From positions 1-64,000 of the forward strand of contig NZ_BJLR01000001.1 in NCBI RefSeq assembly GCF_006538745.1: a stretch of DNA of 64,000 nucleotides, read 5' to 3'. Positions within the stretch are counted from its first letter, which is position 1; each line of letters begins with the position of its first letter. The position numbers were made by a program, and so were the translations under genes. The notes beneath the pieces were generated by a model, which was given only the letters and a program-made list of their open reading frames with translations, searched no databases and was not told where the DNA came from. Positions 27,697 to 36,383 of this stretch are shown piece after piece. The stretch is from Cellulomonas cellasea (GTDB taxonomy: Bacteria; Actinomycetota; Actinomycetes; Actinomycetales; Cellulomonadaceae).

Positions 27697-28587
27697 ATGA
27701 CCTCGAATCATGCGGGCCGCCCCCAGGCCCGGCACGTCATCGCCCACTTCAGCGACACCCACTTCGTCTCGCCCGAGGACCCGCTGCTCTACGGCGTCGC
27801 GGACTCCCGGGCGCACCTCGCGGAGCTCCTCGCGGGCCTCGAGGACTCCGGCGCGGCGCCCGAGGCGCTGCTGTTCACCGGGGACCTCGCGGACGTCGGG
27901 GACGCCGAGGCGTACCGGAGCCTGCGCGAGGTCGTCGAGCCCGCGGCGCGCCGGATGGGTGCCCGCGTCGTGTGGGCCATGGGCAACCACGACGACCGCG
28001 CGACGCTGCGGCGCGAGCTGACCGACGAGACGCCGTCCGACGCGCCGTACGACCACGTGCTGCACCTCGGCGGCCTGCGCGTCGTCGTGCTCGACTCCAC
28101 GGTGCCGGGCTTCCACCACGGCGAGGTCACCCCGGTGCAGCTCGCGTGGCTCGAGGACGTCCTCGCGGAGCCGGCCCCGGAGGGCACGCTGCTGCTCATG
28201 CACCACCCGCCGGTCCCCTGCCTGCAGGACCTCGCGGTCGCGGTCGAGCTGCGCGACCAGCAGCGGCTCGCCGACGTGCTGCGCGGGACCGACGTCCGGG
28301 GCATCCTCGCGGGTCACCTGCACTACTCGACGTCCGCGACGTTCGCGGGCATCCCCGTCTCGGTCGCGTCGGCCACGTGCTACACCCAGGACCTGCGCAC
28401 CCCCGACCGCGGCACGCGGGGGCGGGACGGCGCGCAGGCGTACAACCTCGTGCACGTCTACGACGAGACCGTCATGCACTCGGTCGTGCCGATCGGCGAG
28501 CACGTCACGGTGGGCCGGTCGACGGTCGCCGCCGACGTGCGACCCACGGTCGTCCCGACGCAGCGCGAGCTCGTCCGGGCCCGCTGA
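27697..28587 (+). CDS. Metallophosphoesterase, CpdA/cyclic-nucleotide phosphodiesterase-like
   Basis: A 296-residue calcineurin-like phosphoesterase. All five metal-binding blocks are present: [32 protein letters not shown] and [12 protein letters not shown]. The overall layout matches class III cyclic-nucleotide phosphodiesterases (CpdA/Icc and Rv0805-type). The substrate may instead be a phosphodiester of another kind, because this family is promiscuous. ATG 27697 follows a purine-rich stretch (GAGAGAAAG). A dyad lies just upstream. No adenylate cyclase is nearby. Cytoplasmic; no signal peptide. Confidence 0.85.
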   Translation: MTSNHAGRPQARHVIAHFSDTHFVSPEDPLLYGVADSRAHLAELLAGLEDSGAAPEALLFTGDLADVGDAEAYRSLREVVEPAARRMGARVVWAMGNHDDRATLRRELTDETPSDAPYDHVLHLGGLRVVVLDSTVPGFHHGEVTPVQLAWLEDVLAEPAPEGTLLLMHHPPVPCLQDLAVAVELRDQQRLADVLRGTDVRGILAGHLHYSTSATFAGIPVSVASATCYTQDLRTPDRGTRGRDGAQAYNLVHVYDETVMHSVVPIGEHVTVGRSTVAADVRPTVVPTQRELVRAR

Positions 28588-28721
28588 GCGCCACCGGGAG
28601 CGCCACCGGGACCTCAGGAGGGCGACGTCACCCCGGGACTCTGGGAGGATCGGGGTGTCCACGTGTACCCGGGTGGCCGCGCGCTGCGCTCCCCCGCCCG
28701 CCCTCGCCCCCGGAGGCTCCC

Positions 28722-29510
28722 CTGTCCCGCGCACCCCGGCTCGTCGCGTTCGACCTGGACGACACCCTGGCCCCCTCGAAGTCCCCGCTCGACCCGCGCA
28801 TGGCCGAGCTGCTCGTCGAGCTGCTCGACGTCGTCGAGGTCTGCATCATCTCGGGCGGCCAGTTCGGCCAGTTCCAGATGCAGGTCGTCGACCGGCTGAC
28901 CGGCGCGGACCCCGCGGCGCTCGCCCGCCTGCACCTCATGCCGACGTGCGGCACGCAGTACTACCGCCACACCGGCACCGCGTGGGACCAGGTGTACGCG
29001 CAGAACCTCACCGAGGACGAGAAGCAGCGCGCGCTCGCCGCGGTCGAGGGCCAGGCCAAGGAGCTCGGGCTCTGGGAGTCCGAGACGTGGGGCCCGATCC
29101 TCGAGGACCGCGGCAGCCAGATCACGTTCTCGGCGCTCGGCCAGGCCGCGCCGGTCGCCGCGAAGTCCGCGTGGGACCCCACGGGCAGCAAGAAGTCCTC
29201 GCTGCGTGAGGCCGTCGCGGCGCTGCTGCCCGACCTCGAGGTCCGCTCGGGCGGCTCGACGTCCGTCGACATCACGCGCAAGGGCATCGACAAGGCGTAC
29301 GGCATGACCCGCCTCGCGGACATGACCGAGATCGACCTGCAGGAGATGCTGTTCGTGGGCGACCGCCTCGACGAGGACGGCAACGACTACCCCGTCAAGG
29401 CGCTCGGCGTCCCCTGCCACGCCGTCGAGGGCTGGGAGGACACCGCCGCGTACCTCGACACGCTCGTCCCCGAGCTGCGCGCCGCCGTCGCGACGACCGC
29501 GCAGGACTGA
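28722..29510 (+). CDS. HAD-IIB phosphatase (phosphomannomutase-like fold), probable CTG start
   Basis: A 262-residue HAD-superfamily hydrolase with a IIB cap. Motif I is FDLDDTLAPSKSPLD near residue 8, motif II VCIISGGQFGQFQ, motif III lysine region KGIDKAYGMTRL, and motif IV FVGDRLDEDGNDYPV. The fold resembles eukaryotic-type phosphomannomutase and sucrose/trehalose phosphatases, so a sugar phosphate is the likely substrate. No in-frame ATG, GTG or TTG exists between the coding onset and far upstream. CTG 28722 lies five bases after GGAGG and immediately precedes the conserved sequence, so I propose translation from CTG. It is followed by a strong terminator. Confidence 0.8.
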   Translation: MSRAPRLVAFDLDDTLAPSKSPLDPRMAELLVELLDVVEVCIISGGQFGQFQMQVVDRLTGADPAALARLHLMPTCGTQYYRHTGTAWDQVYAQNLTEDEKQRALAAVEGQAKELGLWESETWGPILEDRGSQITFSALGQAAPVAAKSAWDPTGSKKSSLREAVAALLPDLEVRSGGSTSVDITRKGIDKAYGMTRLADMTEIDLQEMLFVGDRLDEDGNDYPVKALGVPCHAVEGWEDTAAYLDTLVPELRAAVATTAQD

Positions 29511-29545
29511 CCGCAGCTCTCCTCGACCGCGACAGGTCGACCTCC

Positions 29546-29597
29546 GACGCCGGGCCGGCGCCGCACCCCCCCGCGGGCGCGGTGCCGGCCCGGCGTC
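29546..29597. terminator. Long stem-loop after the HAD gene
   Basis: A 19-bp stem: 29546-29564 (GACGCCGGGCCGGCGCCGC) with 29579-29597, containing one G-U type mismatch and a 14-base C-rich loop. It is placed 36 bases after the stop of the HAD gene. Confidence 0.75.
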
Positions 29598-29656
29598 GTG
29601 CTCTCCCCGGGCGTGTCGGCGCGGGCCGTGTCGGTGGTCGCGTCTACCGTCGGAGC

Positions 29657-29854
29657 ATGGCTCGGAACCGGACGCACGCATGCACCTACTACGACGACGG
29701 CGAGCTCGTGTGCGGCTGCGGCCAGCGCGCGGTGTACGTCCTCGACGAGGACACGCTCGAGCTCGTGCTCACGCTCGAGGACGACGACCTGACGCCCGGG
29801 CGCGACGAGCGCAGCCGCGGCGCGCGCGCCGAGGAGCTCGCGGTCTCGGCCTGA
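29657..29854 (+). CDS. Small hypothetical protein with Cys-rich N-terminal half
   Basis: A 65-residue acidic protein from ATG 29657. The N-terminal half has Cys residues in HACTYYDDGELVCGCGQRAVYVLDED, a CxC pair plus an upstream Cys/His that could bind zinc, and the rest is charged (TLELVLTLEDDDLTPGRDERS). I do not recognise a named family. Codon use is like that of neighbours and it stands alone between a terminator and the ole promoter region. It is probably a real small protein, but function is unknown. Confidence 0.6.
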   Translation: MARNRTHACTYYDDGELVCGCGQRAVYVLDEDTLELVLTLEDDDLTPGRDERSRGARAEELAVSA

Positions 29855-30027
29855 CGGACCCATCGGCGTGGCGCGGCGCCCGTCGCCGTGCACGCCGCGA
29901 CGGGGCGGCCGACGGGACGCGCGTCAGCCGCGGACGGGACGCCGTCCGGACGCCGACGGGCGGCGGACGGGAGGCCGGTCCGCCTCCGGCGAGGCGCACG
30001 TCACCTTCCCGGAGGGGTCCACCTAGG

Positions 30028-30053
30028 CCGGTGCGCGCGCGGGCTCGCACCGG
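30028..30053. promoter_or_regulatory. Inverted repeat upstream of oleA
   Basis: CCGGTGCG (30028-30035) and CGCACCGG (30046-30053), 8-bp perfect arms with a 10-base centre, 57-82 bases upstream of the oleA start. The 255-base gap before oleA otherwise holds GACGGGA-type GC-rich direct repeats and no credible gene. Confidence 0.35.
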
Positions 30054-30109
30054 GGATGCGACGATGGCGCAGGTCCGGACCGTCGGCGAACACGATCGTG
30101 AGGTGAGCA

Positions 30110-31132
30110 GTGAGCGGCAACGCGACCTCACGGCACCGCAACGCCGCTCTCCTCGCCCTCGCCTCGACGACGCCCGACCGCGTGACGACCTCCGCGGACA
30201 TCGATCGTCGCCTCGCCCCCGCGCTCAAGCGCCTCCGGCTGCCCCGCGGCCTGCTGCAGCGCGTCGCCGGGGTGCACGAGCGGCGGAACTGGGCGGACGG
30301 GCAGACGTTCGACGGCGCCGCGATCGCCGCCGCGGAGAAGGCCCTCGCCGAGTCCGGGATCGACCGCCGCGAGGTCGGCCTCCTGGTCAACACGTCCGTG
30401 ACGCGCAAGCACCTCGAGCCGTCCGTCGCGGTGCGGATCCACCACGGGCTCGGGCTGCCGTCGTCCGCCGTGAACTTCGACATCGCCAACGCGTGCCTCG
30501 GCTTCGTCAACGGCATGAACCTCGCGGCGCAGCTCATCGACGCCGGCCAGATCAAGTACGCCGTCGTGGTCGCGGGCGAGGACGCCGACGACATCCAGAA
30601 CAACACGATCGAGCGCCTGATCGGCGACGACATCACGCGCGCGGACTTCATGCAGGAGTTCGCGAGCCTGACGCTCGGCTCGGGTGCGGCGGCGGCCGTC
30701 GTCGGGCCCGCGGACGCCCACCCCGAGGGGCACCGGATCCTCGGCGGCGTCACGCGAGCCGCGACACAGTTCCACGACGTGTGCGTCGGCAGCGTCGAGG
30801 GCATGTACACCGACACGCGCGCGCTGCTCGAGGGCGGCATGGAGCTCGTGCTCGCCGCCTGGACCGAGGCCCGGCACGAGTGGGACTGGGCCGCGATGGA
30901 CCGCTACATCCTCCACCAGGTCTCGGACGTGCATACCAAGGCGATCGTCAAGGCGGCCGGGCTCGACCGCTCGCGCATCCCGACGACGTACGGGCGCTAC
31001 GGCAACGTCGGCCCGGCGTCGATCCCGATCACGCTCGCGCACGAGGCCTCCTCGCTCGAGCCCGGCGACCGGCTGCTGCTCATGGGCGTCGGCTCGGGGC
31101 TCAACACCGCGATGATGGAGATCGCCTGGTGA
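30110..31132 (+). CDS. oleA: OleA: acyl-CoA head-to-head condensing enzyme
   Basis: Thiolase-superfamily enzyme of 340 residues condensing two long-chain fatty acyl-CoAs to a beta-keto acid, the first step in long-chain olefin synthesis. It resembles ketoacyl-ACP synthase III: catalytic Cys129 in FDIANACLGFVNGMN, the His in YILHQVSDVHTKAI, and the Asn region RYGNVGPASIPITLAHE. SVEGMYTDTRALLEGGMEL is typical of OleA. Start GTG 30110 follows GAGGTGA. The stop overlaps oleBC (GTGA), and gene order A-BC-D settles the assignment against plain FabH. Confidence 0.9.
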   Translation: MSGNATSRHRNAALLALASTTPDRVTTSADIDRRLAPALKRLRLPRGLLQRVAGVHERRNWADGQTFDGAAIAAAEKALAESGIDRREVGLLVNTSVTRKHLEPSVAVRIHHGLGLPSSAVNFDIANACLGFVNGMNLAAQLIDAGQIKYAVVVAGEDADDIQNNTIERLIGDDITRADFMQEFASLTLGSGAAAAVVGPADAHPEGHRILGGVTRAATQFHDVCVGSVEGMYTDTRALLEGGMELVLAAWTEARHEWDWAAMDRYILHQVSDVHTKAIVKAAGLDRSRIPTTYGRYGNVGPASIPITLAHEASSLEPGDRLLLMGVGSGLNTAMMEIAW

Positions 31133-34100
31133 CGTCCCCGGGTGCGCCGGGGCCCACCGCCCCGGCATCCCTGCCGCCGCGCGGCCTCGCCGGTCTCGAC
31201 GCCGGGTTCTCGCGGCTGGTCCGCGCCCCGGAGACCCCGCTGACAGCCGTGCCGGAGCACGGCGCAGGACGCGCCGGCGCGGGTTCGTCCGCCGGACCGG
31301 TGCGCACGTGGCACGTGCTCGACAACGGCGGGCGGCTCGACGAGCTCGGCCGCGAGCCCGTCGGCACCGTGCTGTGCGTGCACGGCAACCCGACGTGGTC
31401 CTACCTCTGGCGTCGGCTCGTCGCGGTGGCGACCGAGGCCGCCGCCGCCGGTCGGCCCGCGTGGCGCGTCGTCGCCGTCGACCAGCTCGAGATGGGCTTC
31501 TCCGAGCGGACCGGCGCGCACCGACCGCTCGCGCGGCGGGTGCGCGACCTCGGTGACCTCACGGACGCCCTCGGCCTCGCGGGACCGGTCGTGACGCTCG
31601 GGCACGACTGGGGCGGCGTCGTCTCGCTGGGCTGGGCGGTCGACCACCCGGACGTCCTGGCGGGCGTCGCGGTGCTCAACACGGCCGTGCACCAGCCCGC
31701 CGGCACCCCGGTGCCCGCTCCCCTGCGCCTCGCGCTGCGCCGCGGCGTGCTCGCATCCTCGACACGCCGCACGACGGCGTTCCTCGACACGACGCTCGCG
31801 CTCGCGCACCCCCCGCTCGACCCCGCGGTCAAGGCCGGCTACCGGGCGCCGTACCGCAGCGCCGGGCGCCGCGGCGGCATCGAGGGCTTCGTCGCGGACA
31901 TCCCCGCCGACGCGGCGCACCCGAGCGCCGCCGAGCTCGACCGGGTCGCCGCGGGCGTGCGGGCGCTCGACGTGCCGGCCCTCGTGCTGTGGGGCGCCAA
32001 GGACCCCGTGTTCCGCGACCGCTACCTCGACGACCTGCAGGCGCGGCTGCCGCACGCGGACGTGCACCGGTTCGAGACCGCGGGCCACCTGGTCGCGGAG
32101 GACGTCGACCACGCGACGGCGGTGCTGGACTGGCTCGACGACCGGTTCGGGGAGCACGACGCGGGCGGGGCCTACCGGGCGGGCGCGGGCGGCGCGACGC
32201 TGGGCGCCGACGCGGACACCCATGGACGGCACGCCGCACCCGGGCACGTCGAGGACGCACCGGCGGACGTCGCGGCGCACGCCGCGCCTGGCGTGGACCG
32301 TCCCGCACACCCCGACGGCGTCGCGGACGACGACCCGCGCCCGGGCCGTCCCGCACACGTCGGACCCGGCCACGTCGAGGACGTCCCGGCGGGCCACCCG
32401 GCGCACGCGGCCGGGGGCACCGCGGGCGAGTGGGGCGACCGGCACCCGCTCTGGTACCGGCTGGAGTCGCTGGCCGGGAGCGCGGAGACCGCGCTCGTCG
32501 AGCTCGCGCCCTCCGCCGGGCCGGCGCCGCGCGTCGTGAGCTGGCGGCTGCTCGCCCGGCGCGTCCGGGAGATCGCCGCGGGCCTCGACGCCCTCGGGGT
32601 GCGGCGCGGCGACCGGGTGTCGCTCGTCGTCCCGCCCGGCGCGGACCTCACCGCCGTCCTCTACGCGTGCCTGCGCATCGGTGCGGTCGTGGTCGTCGCC
32701 GACGCGGGCCTCGGCGTCCGGGGCCTCACGCGCGCCGTCCGCGGTGCGCGCCCCGACGTCGTCATCGGCGCCGCACCCGGGCTCTCCGCCGCACGCGCGC
32801 TCGGCTGGCCCGGGCGGCGCATCTCGGTCGCACCGCTCGCGCCCGCGCTGGCCCGGGCGCTCGGCGTCGAGCACACGCTCGCCGACGTCGCGGAGCTCGG
32901 CGCCCGCCGTGAGCCACCCGCGCCGCCCGGTCCGGACGACACCGCGGCGGTGCTGTTCACGTCGGGCTCGACCGGCCCCGCGAAGGGCGTCGTGTACACG
33001 CACGCGCAGCTCGCCGCGGCGTGCCGCGCGCTCGCGACCCGGTACGACCTCGGGCCGGGGACCGGGCTCGTCGCGGGCTTCGCCCCGTTCGCGCTGCTCG
33101 CGCCGGGCCTGGGCGCGCGGACCGCGATCCCCGCGATGGACGTCACGTCGCCGCGCACGCTCACGGCCGCCGCCGTCGCGGACGCGGCCGCCGCCGTCGA
33201 CGCGACCGTGCTGTTCCTGTCCCCCGCCGCGCTCGCGAACGTCGTCGCGACGGCCGACGGCCTCACCGCCGAGCAGCACGCCGGCCTCGGGTCGGTGCGC
33301 ACCTTCCTGTCCGCGGGCGCGCCCGTGCCGGTCGAGCTGCTCGCGCGCGCCGCGGAGCTCCTGCCGCACGCCACCCCGCACACCCCGTACGGGATGACGG
33401 AGTGCCTGGTCGTCACCGACATCACGCTCGACGAGATCCGCGACGCGGCCGGTGCCCCCGGACCGGACGTGCCCGGCGGCGTGTGCGTCGGCCGGCCGGC
33501 CGCGGGGGCCGTCGTGCGGATCAGCGCGCTGGACGACGACGGAGCGGCGACGGGAACGCCGTCGACCGAGCCGGACGTGACCGGGGAGATCGTGGTCTCG
33601 GCGCCGCACCTCAAGCAGGGCTACGACCGCCTGCACCTCACCGACCGCGCGAGCACGCTCGGCACGGCCACGAGCTCCGGCTCCGACACCGGCCCGCGGG
33701 CCGGCACGGGCACGGGCACGGCCCCCGGCCCCGGCCCCGGCCCCGAGCGCTGGCACCGCACCGGCGACGTCGGGCACCTCGACGCCGAGGGTCGCCTCTG
33801 GGTCGAGGGCCGGCTCGCGCACGTGGTCGTCACCGCGGACGGCGTCGTGACGCCCGTGGGCGTCGAGCAGCGCGTCGACGGGGTCCCCGGCGTGGCCCGC
33901 TCGGCGCTCGTCGGCGTCGGTCCGCGCGGCGCGGCAGTGCTCGTCGCGGTCGTCGAGACCGGTCCCGCGGCCCGCCGACCGGGCCTGGCTGCGCCCGACC
34001 TCGCGGCCGCCGTGCGCGCCGCCGCGGGTCGGCCCCTCGCCGCCGTGCTCGTCGTGCCCCGCATGCCGACCGACGTGCGGCACAACTCGAAGATCGACCG

Positions 34101-34161
34101 GACCCGGCTCGCCGCCTGGGCCGAGGGCGTGCTCGCCGGCCGACGGGCCCGTCGACCGTGA
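31129..34161 (+). CDS. oleBC: OleBC: beta-lactone decarboxylase fused to beta-lactone synthetase
   Basis: A 1010-residue fusion. Residues about 1-350 are OleB, an alpha/beta hydrolase of the haloalkane-dehalogenase type with oxyanion motif HGNPTWSYLW, nucleophile Asp160 (GHDWGGVV) and His in ETAGHLVAED; it decarboxylates a cis-beta-lactone to the olefin. Residues about 435-1010 are OleC, an ANL-superfamily synthetase with the P-loop LFTSGSTGPAKGVVYTH, YGMTECLV and the C-terminal HNSKIDR, which forms the lactone with ATP. The 80-residue linker is His/Pro/Ala rich with a repeated PGHVED unit. A GT/PG dipeptide insertion (about residues 855-872) interrupts OleC. OleBC fusions are known in actinobacteria such as Micrococcus. 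Confidence 0.9.
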   Translation: MTSPGAPGPTAPASLPPRGLAGLDAGFSRLVRAPETPLTAVPEHGAGRAGAGSSAGPVRTWHVLDNGGRLDELGREPVGTVLCVHGNPTWSYLWRRLVAVATEAAAAGRPAWRVVAVDQLEMGFSERTGAHRPLARRVRDLGDLTDALGLAGPVVTLGHDWGGVVSLGWAVDHPDVLAGVAVLNTAVHQPAGTPVPAPLRLALRRGVLASSTRRTTAFLDTTLALAHPPLDPAVKAGYRAPYRSAGRRGGIEGFVADIPADAAHPSAAELDRVAAGVRALDVPALVLWGAKDPVFRDRYLDDLQARLPHADVHRFETAGHLVAEDVDHATAVLDWLDDRFGEHDAGGAYRAGAGGATLGADADTHGRHAAPGHVEDAPADVAAHAAPGVDRPAHPDGVADDDPRPGRPAHVGPGHVEDVPAGHPAHAAGGTAGEWGDRHPLWYRLESLAGSAETALVELAPSAGPAPRVVSWRLLARRVREIAAGLDALGVRRGDRVSLVVPPGADLTAVLYACLRIGAVVVVADAGLGVRGLTRAVRGARPDVVIGAAPGLSAARALGWPGRRISVAPLAPALARALGVEHTLADVAELGARREPPAPPGPDDTAAVLFTSGSTGPAKGVVYTHAQLAAACRALATRYDLGPGTGLVAGFAPFALLAPGLGARTAIPAMDVTSPRTLTAAAVADAAAAVDATVLFLSPAALANVVATADGLTAEQHAGLGSVRTFLSAGAPVPVELLARAAELLPHATPHTPYGMTECLVVTDITLDEIRDAAGAPGPDVPGGVCVGRPAAGAVVRISALDDDGAATGTPSTEPDVTGEIVVSAPHLKQGYDRLHLTDRASTLGTATSSGSDTGPRAGTGTGTAPGPGPGPERWHRTGDVGHLDAEGRLWVEGRLAHVVVTADGVVTPVGVEQRVDGVPGVARSALVGVGPRGAAVLVAVVETGPAARRPGLAAPDLAAAVRAAAGRPLAAVLVVPRMPTDVRHNSKIDRTRLAAWAEGVLAGRRARRP

Positions 34162-35147
34162 AGGTGCTCGTCACCGGTGCGAGCGGCCTCCTCGGGCGTG
34201 CGGTGGCGGACGCGCTGCACGCCGCGGGGCACGACGTCCGCACGTTCCAGCGCCGCCCGAGCGGCCTGGCCCACGCGCAGGACGTGCTCGGCTCGGTGAC
34301 CGTCCCGGCGGAGGTCGACCGCGCCGTCGCGGGGGTCGACGCCGTGGTGCACCTCGCGGCGAAGGTCTCGCTCGCGGGCGACCCGGCGCAGTTCCACGAG
34401 GTCAACGTCCGCGGCACGGGCAACGTGCTCGCGGCGCTCGCGCGCCACGGCGTCGAAAGGCTCGTGCACGTCTCGTCCCCGTCGGTCGCGCACACCGGCG
34501 CCTCGATCGTCGGCGACGGCGCGCTGCCCGCGGACCCGGCCCGGGCCCGCGGGGACTACGCCCGGACGAAGGCGGAGGCGGAGGTCCTCGCGCTGGCCGC
34601 CGACCGGCCCGGCCTGCGCGTGGTCGCGGTCCGCCCGCACCTCGTGTGGGGTCCCGGCGACACCCAGCTCGTCGCACGTCTCGCCGAGCGCGCCCGGGCC
34701 GGGCGGCTGCCCCTGCTCGACGCCGGGACCGTGCTGGTCGACACGACCTACGTCGACAACGCCGCGTCCGCGATGGTCGCCGCGCTCGGCCGCCTCGACG
34801 CCCCCGACGGCGCCGTGCGCGGCCAGGCGTACGTGGTGACGAACGGCGAGCCACGGCCGATCGCCGAGATGCTGGGCGGCATCTGCACCGCGATGGGCGC
34901 ACCGGCCCCGAGCCGGCACGTCCCGGCGGCCCTCGCCCGCGCCGCCGGGTCCCTCGTGGAGGCCGTGTGGCGCGTGCGCCCGGGCACGGACGAGCCGCCG
35001 ATGACCCGGTTCCTCGCCGAGCAGCTCTCGACCGCGCACTGGTTCGACCAGCGCCGCACGCGCGCCGACCTGCAGTGGGCCCCCGCGGTCACGCTGGACG
35101 AGGGCCTGCGCCGCCTGCGTGCGGCCTCCGGGACGCCCGCGGGCTGA
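34158..35147 (+). CDS. oleD: OleD: NADPH-dependent 2-alkyl-3-ketoalkanoate reductase
   Basis: Extended short-chain dehydrogenase of 329 residues reducing the OleA product to the beta-hydroxy acid that OleC turns into a beta-lactone. It has the N-terminal nucleotide motif VLVTGASGLLGRAV, VDAVVHLAAKVSLAGD, the catalytic Ser in VHVSSPSVAH, and the YARTK active-site Tyr/Lys. TTYVDNAASAMVAAL and TNGEPRPIAEML match the 3-beta-HSD/OleD subgroup. GTG 34158 overlaps the oleBC stop. The operon thus carries all four Ole activities in pathway order. Confidence 0.9.
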   Translation: MKVLVTGASGLLGRAVADALHAAGHDVRTFQRRPSGLAHAQDVLGSVTVPAEVDRAVAGVDAVVHLAAKVSLAGDPAQFHEVNVRGTGNVLAALARHGVERLVHVSSPSVAHTGASIVGDGALPADPARARGDYARTKAEAEVLALAADRPGLRVVAVRPHLVWGPGDTQLVARLAERARAGRLPLLDAGTVLVDTTYVDNAASAMVAALGRLDAPDGAVRGQAYVVTNGEPRPIAEMLGGICTAMGAPAPSRHVPAALARAAGSLVEAVWRVRPGTDEPPMTRFLAEQLSTAHWFDQRRTRADLQWAPAVTLDEGLRRLRAASGTPAG

Positions 35148-35159
35148 CGGCCGGCGCCG

Positions 35160-35268
35160 GTCGACCGCGCTGCATCCGTCGGCGGTCGAGAAGCACGTCC
35201 ACGCGATCGTCCGCACGCTCGACCTGCCCGACTCGGACGGCTCCGGCCGACGGCTGCTAGCGCGCCCC
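35160..35268 (+). pseudogene. Remnant of a LuxR/NarL-type response regulator C-terminus
   Basis: About 36 codons between oleD and the HAD gene translate, in one plus-strand frame, to a segment with SAVEKHVHAIVRTLDLPDS followed by a basic RRLLARP end. This strongly resembles the recognition helix and tail of NarL/LuxR-family regulators (AVEKHV...LDLPDS...RRVLAVL). No start, receiver domain or first HTH helix is present and the ending is altered, so it looks like a decayed fragment. It overlaps the 3' end of the HAD gene. Confidence 0.6.
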
Positions 35269-35934
35269 GACCGCCGCCGCGAGGGCCGTCAGGTCGCCGC
35301 TCGTCGCGTCGGCACCGGCGGCGCGGAGCACGTCGTCCGGCTGCGTCGTGCGGACCCCGAGCACGAGCCCGACGCCGGCGGCGCGGGCCGAGGCGATCCC
35401 GGCCGGGGAGTCCTCGAGCGCGACGAGCCCGGCGGGGTCGAGCCCGAGGGTCTGCGCGCCGCGGCGGAACGGCTCGGGATCGGGCTTGCCGTGCGTGCAG
35501 TCCTCGGCGGTCACGAGCCGCAGGCCGCCGCGCGGGACGCCGAGCAGGTCGAGCGCGGGCAGCGCCCACGACAGCCGGGCGGACGTCACGACGCACACCG
35601 GGACGCCGGTCCGCGCGCACGCGGCGAGCAGCTCGGCGGCGCCGGCGACGGCCTCGGGCCGGGCGGTCGCCCGGGCCAGCACGTCGAGCACGCCCGCGGT
35701 CAGCGCCTCGGGGTCCTCCCCCGCCCACGGCCCGTCGAGCACCGGGAACACCTCGACGGCGCGCCGCCCCGCGAACTGCCGCACGACGTCGTCGGGCACG
35801 TCCCACCCGCGCTCCGCGAAGTAGTCGCGGTACGCCTGGCGGTGCAGCGGCTCGCTGTCGACGAGCGTCCCGTCGAGGTCCACGAGCAGCCCGGTGGCGT
35901 CGCGCAGCGCCGCGTCGAGCCCCGTCAGCTCCAC
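35257..35934 (-). CDS. HAD-IA sugar phosphatase / beta-phosphoglucomutase-like
   Basis: A 225-residue HAD hydrolase with motif I LLVDLDGTLVDSEPLH, motif II VCVVTSARL, Lys in HGKPDPEPFRRGAQTLG and motif IV LVALEDSPAGIASARAAG. This combination matches small sugar-phosphate phosphatases and beta-phosphoglucomutases. It begins at GTG 35934, overlapping the PTS IIA stop by 10 bases, and is the last gene of the dasR-IIB-IIB-IIA unit. A role in dephosphorylating a PTS product or excess hexosamine phosphate is plausible but unproven. Confidence 0.8.
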   Translation of the reverse strand: MELTGLDAALRDATGLLVDLDGTLVDSEPLHRQAYRDYFAERGWDVPDDVVRQFAGRRAVEVFPVLDGPWAGEDPEALTAGVLDVLARATARPEAVAGAAELLAACARTGVPVCVVTSARLSWALPALDLLGVPRGGLRLVTAEDCTHGKPDPEPFRRGAQTLGLDPAGLVALEDSPAGIASARAAGVGLVLGVRTTQPDDVLRAAGADATSGDLTALAAAVGAR

Positions 35935-36383
35935 TCGAACAGCGCGTCCCCGGGGCTGACCTGCGCACCGATCTCGACGAGCGGCGTCAGGCTGCCCGGT
36001 GCGCCCTCGAGCGCGACGACGGGGCAGATCGGCGAGCGACCGCCGGCCTCGACCTCGCCCGGGTTCCAGCTGACGACCACGTCGCCGGCCTGGACGACGT
36101 CGCCCTCGGCGGCGTGCAGCTCGAAGCCCTTGCCCTGCAGCTGGACGGTGTCGAGGCCGAGGTGCACGAGCGCCGCGCGCCCGTCGCCCCCGACGACCAC
36201 GAACGCGTGCGCGTGGAGCTTGGCGATCGTGCCGCTGACCGGGGCGATCGCGTTGACGACGCCGTCGCGCGGCGGGTCGATCGCGAGCCCGGGGCCGACG
36301 ATCTCGCCGCCGAACACCGGGTCGGGCACGTCGGCCATGGCGTGCACGACGCCCGCGACCGGGGCCAGGACGGTGAGGCCCAT
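35925..36383 (-). CDS. PTS glucose-family EIIA protein
   Basis: A 152-residue free-standing EIIA of the glucose/GlcNAc family, passing phosphate from HPr to EIIB. The phosphorylated residue is His74 in ALVHLGLDTVQLQGKGF, and the supporting His59 is in KLHAHAF. The N-terminal APVAGVVHAMADVPDPVFGG and the C-terminal CPVVALEG segments are standard. ATG 36383 shares a base with the IIB stop. In many bacteria IIA is fused to IIBC; here each domain is a separate chain, the arrangement known from Streptomyces. Confidence 0.88.
   Translation of the reverse strand: MGLTVLAPVAGVVHAMADVPDPVFGGEIVGPGLAIDPPRDGVVNAIAPVSGTIAKLHAHAFVVVGGDGRAALVHLGLDTVQLQGKGFELHAAEGDVVQAGDVVVSWNPGEVEAGGRSPICPVVALEGAPGSLTPLVEIGAQVSPGDALFEWS

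Noticed and set aside
28586-28609. 12-bp direct repeat (AGCGCCACCGGG) after the phosphoesterase stop
   Set aside because: Two copies only, in low-complexity GC; no function can be argued.
29888-30106. Possible small ORF before oleA
   Set aside because: Arg/Gly-rich composition, no ribosome-binding site and repeats in the DNA; treated as promoter region.
32681-33397. Ser/Arg-rich plus-strand frame inside oleBC
   Set aside because: Alternative frame of the OleC synthetase domain, whose P-loop and motifs are unmistakable.
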